A DNA stretch of 64,000 nt from Lacrimispora celerecrescens (GCF_000732605.1 NZ_JPME01000003.1:169283-233282), one strand, 5' to 3'; shown: positions 40,807 to 50,851, counted from the stretch's first letter. Notes: a model not told the origin generated them from the letters alone. Numbers and translations: made by a program.

Positions 40807-42201
40807 GTGATTCATCAATATATCAACAATGGCTTCCATATTATTATGGATGTCAACAGCGGCTCCGTTCATTCTGTAGATCCGGTCATGTATGATGCCG
40901 TAGAGATCGCCGCAGGCATGGTGCCGGAGATGGAAGAGGCCCAGTCCCTGGGGGAAGAGGTAGGAGAAGAAGTACGAATCCGTCTTTCTGAAAAATATGG
41001 AGAGACAGAAGTAGAAGAAGCACTGGAGGAGATCCAGTATCTGATCAATAAGGGAGAACTGTTTACAAAGGATTTATACCACGATTACGTGGTGGACTTT
41101 AAAAAGCGGCAGACCGTGGTAAAGGCTCTTTGCTTACATATTGCCCATGATTGCAACCTTGCCTGCAAATATTGTTTTGCGGAAGAAGGGGAGTACCATG
41201 GCAGAAGAGCGCTGATGTCATTTGAAGTGGGAAAGAAGGCTCTCGACTATCTTATTGCCAATTCCGGGAACCGAAGAAACTTAGAAGTAGACTTTTTTGG
41301 CGGGGAACCGCTCATGAATTGGGACGTAGTAAAGCAGCTTGTTGAATACGGACGGAAAAAAGAGAAAGAATATAATAAGAACTTCCGGTTTACCATGACT
41401 ACCAACGGGGTACTGTTAAACGACGAGATCATGGAATTCTGCAATCGGGAAATGAGCAATGTAGTATTAAGCCTTGACGGACGTAAAGAGGTCAATGATG
41501 CTATGCGCCCCTTCCGTAATGGAAAGGGCAGCTACGAGCTGATCGTTCCTAAATTCCAGAAATTTGCTCAGCTTAGAGAAAACAAGGATTATTACATCAG
41601 AGGTACCTTTACCCGCCATAATATGGATTTTGCAAAGGATGTTCTGGAATTTGCTGATCTCGGCTTTAAAAGCATGTCGATTGAGCCTGTAGTGGCACAG
41701 CCGGAAGAGGAATATGCCATCAGGGAGGAAGATCTTCCTCAAATCCTGAAGGAGTATGACGATCTTGCGGTGGAATACATTAAAAGGCAGAAGGAAGGAA
41801 AAGGGTTCAACTTCTTCCATTTTAATATTGACTTAAACCAGGGTCCCTGTGTGGCTAAGCGCCTGTCCGGCTGCGGTTCAGGAACTGAGTATCTGGCAGT
41901 GACTCCATGGGGAGACTTTTATCCTTGCCACCAATTTGTCGGTGAGGAAAAATTCCTTCTTGGCAATGTGGACACTGGTGTGACTAATTTAGAGATCCGC
42001 GATGAATTCAAGCTTTGCAATGTTTATGCAAAAGATAAATGCCGGGACTGCTTTGCAAGGTTTTACTGCAGCGGAGGCTGTGCGGCTAACTCCCACAACT
42101 TCCATGGAAGTATCACGGATGCGTATGATATCGGCTGCGAGATGCAGAAGAAGCGGATCGAATCTGCCATTATGATTAAGGCGGCATTGGCGGAAGATTG
42201 A
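40807..42201 (+). CDS. scfB: SCIFF radical SAM maturase
   Basis: A 464-residue radical SAM/SPASM enzyme. Residues 1-90 form the peptide-binding (RRE-like) region. The radical SAM cluster is CNLACKYCFAEEG near residue 115 (Cys-x3-Cys-x2-Cys). FFGGEPLMNW near 165 is the SAM-binding GGE motif. The C-terminal SPASM domain has GCGSGTEYLAVTP, YPCHQFVGEE, and CNVYAKDKCRDCFARFYCSGGCAANS for auxiliary Fe-S clusters. It installs Cys-Thr thioether crosslinks in ScfA. The GTG start at 40807 has AAGGAG eight bases upstream. It forms a unit with scfA and tgt-yajC. Confidence 0.95.
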   Translation: MIHQYINNGFHIIMDVNSGSVHSVDPVMYDAVEIAAGMVPEMEEAQSLGEEVGEEVRIRLSEKYGETEVEEALEEIQYLINKGELFTKDLYHDYVVDFKKRQTVVKALCLHIAHDCNLACKYCFAEEGEYHGRRALMSFEVGKKALDYLIANSGNRRNLEVDFFGGEPLMNWDVVKQLVEYGRKKEKEYNKNFRFTMTTNGVLLNDEIMEFCNREMSNVVLSLDGRKEVNDAMRPFRNGKGSYELIVPKFQKFAQLRENKDYYIRGTFTRHNMDFAKDVLEFADLGFKSMSIEPVVAQPEEEYAIREEDLPQILKEYDDLAVEYIKRQKEGKGFNFFHFNIDLNQGPCVAKRLSGCGSGTEYLAVTPWGDFYPCHQFVGEEKFLLGNVDTGVTNLEIRDEFKLCNVYAKDKCRDCFARFYCSGGCAANSHNFHGSITDAYDIGCEMQKKRIESAIMIKAALAED

Positions 42202-42252
42202 GAACACAATACTCTTATGCCCGGTAAACTTGGGCAGGAATAGGGAAATCAG

Positions 42253-43392
42253 ATGAATTATAAGATCGTTGCAAAGGATGGACGTGCAAAGCGGGCAGAG
42301 GTAACTACCGTACATGGCACCATCCAAACTCCGGTATTCATGAACGTGGGCACGGTAGGAGCCATAAAAGGGGCTGTTTCAACGGATGACCTCCGCGAGA
42401 TCAGAACCCAGGTGGAACTGTCAAATACCTACCATCTTCATGTACGTACCGGCGATAAATTAATCAAAGAGTTTGGCGGCCTTCATAAGTTTATGAACTG
42501 GGACCGTCCGATTCTCACGGATTCAGGCGGCTTTCAGGTATTTTCTCTGACCGGTTTAAGAAAAATAAAAGAGGAGGGCGTATACTTTCAATCCCATATA
42601 GACGGACATAAGATCTTCATGGGTCCTGAAGAAAGTATGCAGATCCAGTCCAATCTGGCGTCTACCATAGCCATGGCTTTTGACGAATGTCCGCCTCATC
42701 CGGCTACCAGGGAATACATGCAAAACAGCGTTGACCGCACCACCAGATGGCTGGAAAGGTGCCGGGTTGAGATGGCAAAGCTTAATTCCCATCCGGATAC
42801 CTTAAACAAGGACCAGCTGTTATTCGGCATCAACCAGGGCGGAACCTATGAAGATATCCGCATTACCCATGCAAAGACCATATCCGCCATGGATTTGGAC
42901 GGCTATGCCCTGGGCGGATTGGCGGTAGGAGAAAGCCATGAGGAGATGTACCGGATCTTAGATGAGACGGTTCCTTATCTGCCGGAGAACAAGCCAACCT
43001 ATTTGATGGGTGTGGGAACTCCCGCTAATATTTTAGAGGCCGTAGACAGAGGCGTAGATTTCTTTGACTGTGTATATCCGTCAAGAAACGGCCGCCATGG
43101 TCATGTATACACCAATCACGGCAAAATGAACTTATTTAATACCAAATATGAGCTGGATCACAGGCCGATTGAAGAGGGCTGTGGGTGTCCGGCATGCCGT
43201 TCCTACAGCAGAGCCTATATCAGGCATCTTTTAAAGGCAAAAGAAATGCTTGGCATGAGATTATGTGTATTGCATAATTTGTATTTTTATAATACAATGA
43301 TGGAAGAGATCCGCGACGCAATCGAGAACCACCGTTATGGGGAATACAAGGAACAGAAGCTTTCGGGTATGATGGCAGGTCAGACTACCTAA
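42253..43392 (+). CDS. tgt: tRNA-guanine(34) transglycosylase
   Basis: A 379-residue enzyme that swaps guanine 34 for preQ1 in tRNAs with GUN anticodons. Diagnostic motifs are PVFMNVGTVGAIKG, LSNTYHLHVRTG, ILTDSGGFQVFSL (catalytic Asp), FDECPPHPATREY, the second catalytic region VDFFDCVYPSRNGRHG, and the zinc site CGCPACRSYSRAYIRHL. The length is normal for bacterial Tgt. It starts 52 bases after scfB and is followed by yajC, a common clostridial order. Confidence 0.97.
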   Translation: MNYKIVAKDGRAKRAEVTTVHGTIQTPVFMNVGTVGAIKGAVSTDDLREIRTQVELSNTYHLHVRTGDKLIKEFGGLHKFMNWDRPILTDSGGFQVFSLTGLRKIKEEGVYFQSHIDGHKIFMGPEESMQIQSNLASTIAMAFDECPPHPATREYMQNSVDRTTRWLERCRVEMAKLNSHPDTLNKDQLLFGINQGGTYEDIRITHAKTISAMDLDGYALGGLAVGESHEEMYRILDETVPYLPENKPTYLMGVGTPANILEAVDRGVDFFDCVYPSRNGRHGHVYTNHGKMNLFNTKYELDHRPIEEGCGCPACRSYSRAYIRHLLKAKEMLGMRLCVLHNLYFYNTMMEEIRDAIENHRYGEYKEQKLSGMMAGQTT

Positions 43393-43439
43393 AATGAGAG
43401 ACAAGCAGCGGCGGATCGTTATATAAGGAGGAAATGGTT

Positions 43440-43736
43440 ATGTTATCAGCAACAGGCGGTACCATGGGCGTGGGCTTTTGGGTCATTTATATCGCAGTGA
43501 TCTTTGGCTTCATGTATTTTATTGCAATCAGACCACAGAAGAAAGAGAAAAAGAAACAGCAGGAAATGTTTGCAAACATTGCAATCGGAGACAGTGTTTT
43601 GACTTCAAGTGGATTTTATGGTGTCATCATTGATATGACGGATGATACGGTTATCGTAGAGTTCGGCAATAATAAGAACTGCAGAATTCCTATGCAGAAG
43701 ACTGCTATCGTTCAGATAGAAAAAGCACAGGCATAA
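43440..43736 (+). CDS. yajC: Preprotein translocase subunit YajC
   Basis: A 98-residue membrane protein of the Sec accessory complex. A short periplasm-side N-terminus and one membrane helix (VGFWVIYIAVIFGFMYFIAIRP-like, near 12-32) are followed by a basic KKEKKKQQEMF linker and a small beta domain (GDSVLTSSGFYGVIID). ATG 43440 is chosen because AAGGAGG is eight bases before it; ATG 43434 would be only two bases away. A strong terminator follows. Confidence 0.93.
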   Translation: MLSATGGTMGVGFWVIYIAVIFGFMYFIAIRPQKKEKKKQQEMFANIAIGDSVLTSSGFYGVIIDMTDDTVIVEFGNNKNCRIPMQKTAIVQIEKAQA

Positions 43737-43746
43737 GAAATCAAAG

Positions 43747-43783
43747 CACCCGGAAAGAGATTTTCTTTTCCGGGTGTTTTTTT
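43747..43783 (+). terminator. Intrinsic terminator after yajC
   Basis: CACCCGGAAA (43747-43756) pairs with TTTCCGGGTG (43767-43776) and runs directly into seven T residues. Confidence 0.9.
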
Positions 43784-43883
43784 ATTCATAGAATATAGCT
43801 GGGCTTTTATGCAGAAGCAGCTTTACATGGTATCAGTATACACCTAGGGATTTTCAACATATGATTTACTAAGGGATACTTTA

Positions 43884-44615
43884 TTAAAGCCAGCCTCCGT
43901 CAAGGCCGATGACCTGTCCGGTCAGATAAGAATTTTTATAGCCCAGGTGGTATACCAGATCGGCTACCTCCTCTGCTTTACCCAGACGTCCGGACGGGAT
44001 TTCATCGATGAGAGCAATTAGTTCATCCTCCTCCAGGAACTGATTCATTTCCGTATCAATGGCGCCGCAGGCAACGGCGTTAACCTGGATGTTGCTCGGA
44101 GCCAGCTCCTTTGCAAGAGCTTTTGTAAATGCATTGATACCGCCTTTAGTGGCGGAATAAGCGACTTCGCAGGAGGCACCTGATATTCCCCATACAGAAG
44201 AGATATTAATAATCTTTCCTTGCTTTTTTTCTACCATTCCGGGAATGGCCAGCTTGCAGCAGTTGAATACTGATGTTAAGTTGGTGCGGACAATCCGGTC
44301 CCAGGCATCCGTACTCATATCCTGTAAAAGGCCGATGTATGAAATGCCGGCGTTGTTGACGAGGACATCCAGTGTGCCAAACTGCTTGCGCACCTGCTCA
44401 AAAAGTGCCTGGCACTGGTCCATGTCCCCCATATCCCCCATGCAGGAAAGACAAGATACCTGATAAGCTTCCAGCTCCTTTTTGACCTGAACAAGACGGT
44501 CCTCGCTGTGGAGGCAGTTGATGACCACATTGTATCCTTTTTTTGCAAATTTAAAAGCAACAGCTTTTCCGATTCCCCGGGAAGCTCCGGTAATGAGTAC
44601 TGTTTTTCTAGCCAT
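43884..44615 (-). CDS. Short-chain dehydrogenase/reductase (FabG/YmfI-like)
   Basis: A 243-residue classical SDR. The NADP-binding start is KTVLITGASRGIGKAVAF, NNAGIS lies near 87, and the active site is the Ser of NISSVWGISG with AYSATKGGINAF supplying Tyr-x3-Lys near 155. It ends LTGQVIGLDGGW. Family members include fatty-acid reductase FabG and the elongation-factor-P aminopentanone reductase YmfI. No fatty-acid genes are adjacent, so the YmfI-like role is possible but unproven. ATG 44615 has AAAGGATG upstream. It is convergent with yajC and divergent from trxB. Confidence 0.87.
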   Translation of the reverse strand: MARKTVLITGASRGIGKAVAFKFAKKGYNVVINCLHSEDRLVQVKKELEAYQVSCLSCMGDMGDMDQCQALFEQVRKQFGTLDVLVNNAGISYIGLLQDMSTDAWDRIVRTNLTSVFNCCKLAIPGMVEKKQGKIINISSVWGISGASCEVAYSATKGGINAFTKALAKELAPSNIQVNAVACGAIDTEMNQFLEEDELIALIDEIPSGRLGKAEEVADLVYHLGYKNSYLTGQVIGLDGGWL

Positions 44616-44805
44616 AACATCATCCTTTCTGTCAATTTATGATACGTTTATTTTATCAAATTGTCAGAAAGAATGCAACGTGGCTGAAAAAAGGGCTTTT
44701 TGTGATTTTGTTACGGACCAAGCATTGCATACTTAAGGGCTGGTGAGATATAATGAAGATAGAAAACCTAATATCAGATAGAATAGAGAAAGCAGGTAGA
44801 TAAAT

Positions 44806-45723
44806 ATGAATGAGAATTATGATGTGGTGATCATCGGGTCCGGGCCCGCAGGGCTTTCGGCTGCGGTTTATGGTAAAAGGGCAGAGCTTAAGATGGTTGT
44901 GATCGAAAAAGAGATGGCAAGCGGCGGTCAGGTCCTTAATACTTATGAAGTGGATAATTACCCAGGGCTGCCTGGAATTAACGGTTTTGACCTTGGTATG
45001 AAGTTCCGGGAACATGCGGAAAAGCTGGGAGCAGAGTTTTCCACAGACGAGGTCCTACGGATCGAAGCGTCTGACGGGAAATTTACCGTGGTCGGAGAAG
45101 AGAGAACCTATGCGACAAAGGCAGTCATCATTGCTACCGGAGCCCAGCACCGGAAGCTGAGTGTGATCGGAGAAGAGGAGCTTACCGGAATGGGAGTTTC
45201 TTACTGCGCGACCTGTGACGGTGCATTTTTCCGTAATAAGGTGGCAGCAGTGGTGGGCGGCGGAGACGTTGCCATTGAAGATGCCATTTTCCTGGCAAGA
45301 ATGTGTAAAAAGGTATACTTAATTCATAGGAGGAATAAGCTGAGGGGAGCAAAGACCTTGCAGACCCAGCTTTTTAACCAGAAAAATGTGGAAATCATCT
45401 GGGATACCGTGGTAGAGGAGATCGAAGGCGGAGACCAGGTGGAATCCCTGACCATAAAGAATGCCAAAACTGAGGAAGCGAAAAAGCTTGCGGTAGACGG
45501 AGTGTTTATAGCAGTAGGAATCAACCCGCAAAGCGAAGCGTTTAACAACCTGGTAGAGATGGATCATGGCTATATAAAGGCCAGTGAGGATTGTGAAACC
45601 AATGTACCCGGAATCTTTGCGGCCGGTGATGTGCGTACCAAACAGCTTCGCCAGGTTTCCACAGCTGTTTCAGACGGCGCAAATGCCATTACCAGTGTAG
45701 AACGGTATCTGACACGGATTTAA
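44806..45723 (+). CDS. trxB: Thioredoxin-disulfide reductase
   Basis: A 305-residue FAD enzyme that reduces thioredoxin. The FAD-binding motif is VVIIGSGPAGLSAAVYG at the N-terminus. The redox-active pair is in SYCATCDGAFF near residues 134-137. The pyridine nucleotide site is VAAVVGGGDVAIEDA near 150 followed by HRR, which usually indicates NADPH. The C-terminal FAD motif is GIFAAGDVRTKQLRQ. Length and motif order are standard. The role is cytosolic thiol balance. A bidirectional terminator follows. Confidence 0.95.
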   Translation: MNENYDVVIIGSGPAGLSAAVYGKRAELKMVVIEKEMASGGQVLNTYEVDNYPGLPGINGFDLGMKFREHAEKLGAEFSTDEVLRIEASDGKFTVVGEERTYATKAVIIATGAQHRKLSVIGEEELTGMGVSYCATCDGAFFRNKVAAVVGGGDVAIEDAIFLARMCKKVYLIHRRNKLRGAKTLQTQLFNQKNVEIIWDTVVEEIEGGDQVESLTIKNAKTEEAKKLAVDGVFIAVGINPQSEAFNNLVEMDHGYIKASEDCETNVPGIFAAGDVRTKQLRQVSTAVSDGANAITSVERYLTRI

Positions 45724-45728
45724 GCATA

Positions 45729-45764
45729 AAAAAAGCAGCCGGACAATTGTCCTGGCTGCTTTTT
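45729..45764. terminator. Bidirectional terminator between trxB and hpf
   Basis: AAAAAAGCAGCC and GGCTGCTTTTT pair around GGACAATTGTCC, forming a long stem with A and T runs at either end. It sits between the convergent stops at 45723 and 45772. Confidence 0.88.
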
Positions 45765-45771
45765 GCAGGCG

Positions 45772-46299
45772 TTAGAATTCTGGTTCAATAAGGCCGTAGG
45801 AGCCGCCTTTTCTTTTGTAAACCACATTGACTTCCTCTGTATCCGCATTCAAGAATACGTAAAAGCTGTGACCAAGAAGCTCCATCTGAACACAGGCTTC
45901 TTCCGGATCCATAGGCTTTATGGCAAATTTCTTTGACTTAACGATCTCTATATGATCATCTGGCTGTGTTTCATCTTCCAGAAAAGCTGTGGAAAAGGAA
46001 GGGGCGTTCAGTTTTTTGTCGATTAATTTGTTTTTATATTTTTTCAGCTGACGTTCCAGGATCTCTTCCACAAGGTCAATGGAAACGTACATGTCTGTAC
46101 TGGATTCTTCTGCTCTGATTATATGTCCTTTCACTGGAATGGTTACTTCAATTTTCTGTATTTCTTTTTGCACGCTGAGTCTTACTGTTGCTTCCGTCGC
46201 AGGAGCGAAGAAACGGTCCAGCTTTCCAAGCTTGTCCTCGACTGCCTCGCGTAATCCCGATGTTACCTCAATATTTCTTCCTGTAATTGTAAAACGCAT
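45772..46299 (-). CDS. hpf: Ribosome hibernation promoting factor, long form
   Basis: A 175-residue protein with two domains. The N-terminal S30AE domain (about 1-100) starts RFTITGRNIEVTSGLREAVEDKL. The C-terminal dimerisation domain (about 118-175) has KSKKFAIKPMDPEEACVQME, then LLGHSFYVFLNADTEEVNVVY. The long form pairs 70S ribosomes into 100S dimers in stationary phase. ATG 46299 has AAGGAG ten bases upstream. It is transcribed away from the AT-rich region that precedes secA. Confidence 0.94.
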   Translation of the reverse strand: MRFTITGRNIEVTSGLREAVEDKLGKLDRFFAPATEATVRLSVQKEIQKIEVTIPVKGHIIRAEESSTDMYVSIDLVEEILERQLKKYKNKLIDKKLNAPSFSTAFLEDETQPDDHIEIVKSKKFAIKPMDPEEACVQMELLGHSFYVFLNADTEEVNVVYKRKGGSYGLIEPEF

Positions 46300-46914
46300 A
46301 AGTCATCAGCTCCTTTTTCTTGAGATGGTTATAGTATAGCATATTTTTGAGAATAGTTCAATTACATTGTAAAATTATTAGATAATTATTGGCAATTTTT
46401 TGTAAAATGTCTCTACTTATTAGTTTGGCTAATTATTGAAAAACTATAGATAGGCTTAAAAAAAAGTCAAGGGAAAAAGAGAAATTTTCGTCGAAAAAGG
46501 AAACTTTATGACATATATACAAAAATTCGAAAGTCTGACAATGGGATGGGAAATATGGAAATCTGTGGAGAAAAAATGTGGATAATGTGGATAACTTGGT
46601 GTATAACTATTTTTCCCACTAATTATGGGATTTTATAGTGGGGATAAAAGTGGGGGAAAAATACACAATGGAATGTGGATAATGTGGAAAAGCGGAGAAT
46701 CGAACAAGTTTTTTGTGCAATGTGTCAGGTTAACCATAAATTTTTCCAGATTTGCCGTTGTTTGCTGTGGAAAAAGGAAGGACATGGTAATAATAGGCCC
46801 TGTTTATTACCAGAATGTTAATTTTTTATGAATTCGTTGAATTAAGAAGGAGTTAGTGCTACAATATACGAGATTGTATCGTGTATATCGTTAAGAAGAG
46901 TAGGAGAATGAATT
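46300..46914. other. AT-rich spacer between hpf and secA
   Basis: This 615-base gap between divergent genes holds the promoters of both, an AATTGTAAAAT/ATTTTTTGTAAAAT imperfect repeat near 46367-46410, and the DnaA-box pairs listed separately. The plus-strand open frame at 46625-46831 has poor codon content and lies over the DnaA boxes, so I do not call it a gene. CGTCGAA near 46487 is one base off a Spo0A core. Confidence 0.5.
46577..46691. promoter_or_regulatory. DnaA-box cluster upstream of secA
   Basis: Two perfect TGTGGATAA nonamers (reverse complement of the consensus DnaA box TTATCCACA) lie head to tail at 46577-46585 and 46586-46594. A second pair, TGTGGATAA (46674-46682) and TGTGGAAAA (46683-46691), follows 97 bases later with the same abutting layout. 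Weaker GTGGGGATAA-like matches lie between. The strand is AT-rich. No dnaA, dnaN or recF gene is near, so this resembles DnaA-box clusters outside oriC more than oriC itself. Confidence 0.7.
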
Positions 46915-49485
46915 ATGAACTTCGTTCAAAAAATATTTGGAACTCATAGTGAAAGAGAATTAAAATTAATAGAACCTATTGTGGATAAGATAGAAGCTCT
47001 GCGTCCGACCATGGTTGCACTTACGGATGAGGAGCTGAGAAACAACACAAGGCTCTTTAAAGAAAGACTTTCATCGGGCGAGACTCTAGATGATATTTTG
47101 CCGGAAGCTTTTGCAACGGTAAGAGAGGCAGCACGAAGAGTTCTTAATATGGAACATTTCCGTGTGCAGCTCATCGGCGGACTCGTTCTTCATCAGGGAC
47201 GTATTTCTGAAATGAAGACCGGTGAAGGTAAGACCCTGGTATCTACCTGTCCTGCTTATTTAAACGCACTGGCAGGCAAGGGAGTCCAGATTGTAACGGT
47301 CAATGATTACCTGGCAAAACGAGATGCAGAGTGGATGGGAAGAGTTCATGAATTCCTGGGCCTGACGGTTGGGGTTGTGCTTAACTCCATGAATTCTGAC
47401 GAAAGGCGTGAAGCATACAACTGCGACATTACCTATGTTACGAACAACGAGCTTGGTTTCGATTATCTGAGAGATAACATGGCCATCTATAAAGAACAGA
47501 TGGTTTTAAGAAATTTAGACTTTTGTATCATTGATGAGGTAGACTCTGTATTGATTGATGAGGCTAGAACACCTCTTATTATTTCCGGACAGAGCGGTAA
47601 GTCCACAAAGCTGTATGAGGTGTGTGATATTTTGGCTCGTCAGCTGGAACGAGGCGAGGCTTCTGCAGAATTCTCCAAGATGGCAGCCATCATGGGAGAG
47701 GAAATCACGGAAACCGGTGACTTTGTTGTGGATGAAAAGGACAAGGTTGTCAACTTAACCGAACAGGGTGTGGAAAAGGTAGAGCAGTTCTTCCATATCG
47801 AGAACTTATCTGATCCCCAGAACTTAGAGATCCAGCATAACATCATCCTGGCACTTCGCGCCAATTACCTTATGTTCCGGGATAAGGACTATGTGGTAAA
47901 GGATGATGAGGTCCTGATTGTTGATGAGTTTACCGGACGTATCATGCCTGGAAGACGTTATTCCGACGGACTCCATCAGGCGATTGAAGCCAAGGAGCAT
48001 GTAAATGTGCGCAGAGAGAGCAAGACTCTTGCCACCATCACCTTCCAGAACTTCTTTAATAAGTACAATAAAAAGGCCGGTATGACCGGTACCGCTCTTA
48101 CAGAAGAGAAGGAATTCCGTAATACCTACGGCATGGATGCCATTTCTATTCCGACCAACCGTCCGATCGCACGTATTGACCAGGAAGATGCCGTTTATAA
48201 AACAAAGAAAGAGAAATTTGAAGCGGTATGCAATGAAGTGGAGATCGCTTACGAGAAGGGACAGCCTGTCCTGGTAGGTACCATTACCATTGAAACCTCT
48301 GAAATGTTAAGCAACATGTTACGGCGCCGCGGAATCCCTCATAAGGTGCTGAATGCAAAATATCATGAACTGGAAGCTGAGATCGTAGCAGATGCAGGTG
48401 TGCATAAAGCTGTAACCATAGCCACCAACATGGCAGGCCGTGGTACGGATATTAAGCTTGACGACGAATCAAAGGCAGCAGGCGGTTTAAAAATCATCGG
48501 TACGGAACGTCATGAGTCCCGTCGTATTGATAACCAGCTGCGTGGCCGTTCCGGACGTCAGGGCGACCCGGGAGAATCCAGATTTTATATTTCCCTTGAA
48601 GATGATCTGATGCGTCTGTTTGGTTCCGAACGTCTGGTAGGCATGTTCAATGCCCTTGGTGTGCCGGAGGGAGAGCAGATCGAACACAAGATGCTCTCAA
48701 ATGCCATTGAGAAGGCTCAGATGAAGATCGAGACAAACAACTACGGCATCCGTGAGAACCTTTTAAAATATGACGAGGTCATGAACGAACAGCGTGAAGT
48801 GATCTATGAGGAGAGAAGAAAGGTTCTTGATGGAGACAATATGCGTGATTTCGTCTTAAAGATGGTTACGGATATTGTGGAAAATGCGGTGGATCTTTCC
48901 GTCAGCGAGGACCAGGCACCGGAAGATTGGGATTTGAACGAACTTAACACCCTTCTTCTCCCTATTATCCCGCTTCAGCCGGTTACTCTTCCGGAAGATA
49001 AGAAGATTAAGAAGAATGAACTGAAGCATATGCTGAAGGAAGAAGCCATTAAGCTTTATGAATCCAAGGAAGCAGAATTCCCTGAGGGAGAACAGATTCG
49101 TGAAATTGAGCGTGTGATTCTCTTAAAGGTAATTGACAATAAATGGATGTCCCATATTGACGACATGGATCAGCTGCGTCAGGGCATCGGCCTGCAGGCT
49201 TACGGACAGAGAGATCCGCTGGTGGAATACAAGATGAGCGGATATCAGATGTTTGATGAGATGGCTGCGGCCATCCGGGAGGATACCGTAAGAATCTTAT
49301 TCCACATCCGCGTAGAGCAGAAGGTGGAGAGAGAACCGGCGGCCAAGGTGACAGGAACCAATAAGGATGAAAGCTCCCCGAAAGCACCAGTAAAGAAGGT
49401 GGAAGCAAAGGTTTATCCGAACGATCCATGTCCATGCGGTTCCGGTAAGAAATACAAGCAGTGCTGCGGACGTAAATTAGTATAG
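46915..49485 (+). CDS. secA: Preprotein translocase ATPase SecA
   Basis: An 856-residue motor that pushes preproteins through SecYEG. Walker A is [10 protein letters not shown] at residues 100-109. The DEAD-like box is [20 protein letters not shown] near 205. The preprotein-binding domain follows. Motor 2 has [13 protein letters not shown] near 505 and [20 protein letters not shown]. The C-terminal zinc-binding SecB/lipid motif is [14 protein letters not shown]. The length is usual for clostridial SecA. A TAGGAG site precedes ATG 46915. It is followed by a terminator, then prfB, the common secA-prfB order. Confidence 0.98.
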   Translation: MNFVQKIFGTHSERELKLIEPIVDKIEALRPTMVALTDEELRNNTRLFKERLSSGETLDDILPEAFATVREAARRVLNMEHFRVQLIGGLVLHQGRISEMKTGEGKTLVSTCPAYLNALAGKGVQIVTVNDYLAKRDAEWMGRVHEFLGLTVGVVLNSMNSDERREAYNCDITYVTNNELGFDYLRDNMAIYKEQMVLRNLDFCIIDEVDSVLIDEARTPLIISGQSGKSTKLYEVCDILARQLERGEASAEFSKMAAIMGEEITETGDFVVDEKDKVVNLTEQGVEKVEQFFHIENLSDPQNLEIQHNIILALRANYLMFRDKDYVVKDDEVLIVDEFTGRIMPGRRYSDGLHQAIEAKEHVNVRRESKTLATITFQNFFNKYNKKAGMTGTALTEEKEFRNTYGMDAISIPTNRPIARIDQEDAVYKTKKEKFEAVCNEVEIAYEKGQPVLVGTITIETSEMLSNMLRRRGIPHKVLNAKYHELEAEIVADAGVHKAVTIATNMAGRGTDIKLDDESKAAGGLKIIGTERHESRRIDNQLRGRSGRQGDPGESRFYISLEDDLMRLFGSERLVGMFNALGVPEGEQIEHKMLSNAIEKAQMKIETNNYGIRENLLKYDEVMNEQREVIYEERRKVLDGDNMRDFVLKMVTDIVENAVDLSVSEDQAPEDWDLNELNTLLLPIIPLQPVTLPEDKKIKKNELKHMLKEEAIKLYESKEAEFPEGEQIREIERVILLKVIDNKWMSHIDDMDQLRQGIGLQAYGQRDPLVEYKMSGYQMFDEMAAAIREDTVRILFHIRVEQKVEREPAAKVTGTNKDESSPKAPVKKVEAKVYPNDPCPCGSGKKYKQCCGRKLV

Positions 49486-49496
49486 TATTTTTATAG

Positions 49497-49537
49497 AATT
49501 GGAGTTCGCACCCTTTTTAAGGGCGGACTCCAATTTT
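49497..49537 (+). terminator. Intrinsic terminator after secA
   Basis: AATTGGAGTTCGC (49497-49509) pairs, with one G-T, to GCGGACTCCAATT (near 49523-49535) and leads into TTTT. Confidence 0.82.
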
Positions 49538-49576
49538 GTATAGATAAATAATAAAAATCAGAAAGTGGGTGACACA

Positions 49577-50711
49577 GTGGTAGAGTTAGACCAGTACAAA
49601 TACGAATTATCAACGTTTGAAAAACCATTAGTGGAAGTGAGGGATTCACTTTGACTTAGATAATAAGTTAAAGAGAATCGATGAGCTGGACAAGTCTATG
49701 GAAGAACCGGGCTTTTGGGAGGATCCTGAAAAGTCGACAAAGATTGTACAGCTTGCAAAAAATTTAAAAGATACGGTTCAGACCTATAAAGACTTAGAGC
49801 AGCAGTATGAAGACATCGGCGTGATGATCGAAATGGGAAATGAGGAAAATGATCCATCCCTGGTTCCGGAAGTGGAAGAGATGTTAAACCAGTTTAAAGC
49901 AAAACTGGAAGACATGCGCATCAACACCTTGCTGTCCGGAGAGTATGACAACGACAATGCCATTTTAAAGCTTAACGCAGGCGCAGGCGGAACCGAATCC
50001 TGTGACTGGTGCGGTATGCTCTACCGCATGTTCTGCCGGTGGGCGGAGAAAAAAGGTTTTTCCCTGGAAGTTCTTGATTACCTTGACGGAGAAGAAGCTG
50101 GTATTAAGTCCGTTACGGTACAGATTAATGGACCAAATGCCTTTGGGTATTTAAAGTCAGAAAAGGGAGTTCACCGACTGGTGCGCATCTCTCCGTTTAA
50201 TGCCGCAGGCAAACGACAGACCTCCTTTGTATCTTGCGATGTTATGCCGGATATTGAAGAGGATTTGGATGTGGAGGTCAACGATGAGGACCTTCGAATA
50301 GATACCTACCGTTCAAGCGGCGCAGGCGGACAGCATATTAACAAAACTTCCTCAGCCATCCGCATCACCCACCTTCCTACCGGAATTGTGGTCCAGTGCC
50401 AGAATGAGCGCTCCCAGTTCCAGAATAAGGACAAGGCCATGCAGATGTTAAAAGCAAAGCTTTACATGCTGAAGCAGCAGGAAAATGCGGAGAAATTGTC
50501 CGGCATCCGAGGTGATGTAACAGAAATTGGCTGGGGCAACCAGATCCGTTCCTATGTCCTTCAGCCTTATACTATGGTTAAGGATCACAGGACCAATGCA
50601 GAAACCGGCAATGTAGGAAGCGTTCTGGACGGCTCTTTGGATCAGTTCATGTACGCCTATTTACGTTGGCTGAGCACTGGGGCAAAATCCGGGGAAAGCA
50701 GCGCTGAATAG
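49577..50711 (+). CDS. prfB: Peptide chain release factor 2, expressed by programmed +1 frameshift
   Basis: RF2 in two frames. Bases 49577-49651 (GTG start) encode 25 residues ending VRDSL, then TGA at 49652-49654. Skipping T49652 continues in +1 frame from GAC 49653 to the stop at 50711, giving about 377 residues. The body has the stop-codon-reading SPF (RISPFNAAGKRQTSF) and the catalytic GGQ in SSGAGGQHINKTSSA near 250. RF2 terminates at UGA and UAA, and low RF2 favours the shift, so the gene is self-regulated. The GTG start has only a weak AAGTGGGTG site; an in-frame GTG at 49565 is the alternative. Confidence 0.95.
49639..49655 (+). promoter_or_regulatory. RF2 programmed frameshift site
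   Basis: The slippery sequence CTT-TGA-C (49649-49655) is the canonical bacterial RF2 frameshift signal. A Shine-Dalgarno-like GAGGG lies five to six bases before CTT. P-site slippage from CTT to TTT at the slow UGA codon gives the +1 frame. Confidence 0.93.
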
Positions 50712-50763
50712 AGGATTTTTCCTGTATTTTTTTAAAAACCGAAGAAAATAAATAGAAAAATAG

Positions 50764-50845
50764 TTGCATACCCTGCCTAAATATGATAATATCTTCCCTA
50801 TGAGCACAGATGTATTTCCGATGCGGACACAGAAGGGAAGATATT
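50764..50845 (+). promoter_or_regulatory. Promoter and 12-bp inverted repeat ahead of the ACT-hom-lysC genes
   Basis: TTGCAT (50764-50769), a 17-base spacer and TAATAT (50787-50792) form a promoter. AATATCTTCCCT (50788-50799) is perfectly complementary to AGGGAAGATATT (50834-50845). The left arm covers the -10 box; the right arm contains the ribosome-binding site of the ACT-domain gene and runs into TTTTT. For read-through from prfB it could be a long-loop terminator; for the local promoter it could be a repressor site. Confidence 0.6.
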
Positions 50846-50851
50846 TTTATT

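Noticed and set aside
46625..46831. 68-codon open frame between hpf and secA
   Set aside because: Low-complexity, Gly/Lys-rich translation over the DnaA boxes, with no convincing ribosome-binding site.
49698..50711. RF2 starting at internal ATG 49698
   Set aside because: The upstream frame and CTTTGAC site show a frameshifted full-length RF2; starting here loses the conserved N-terminus.
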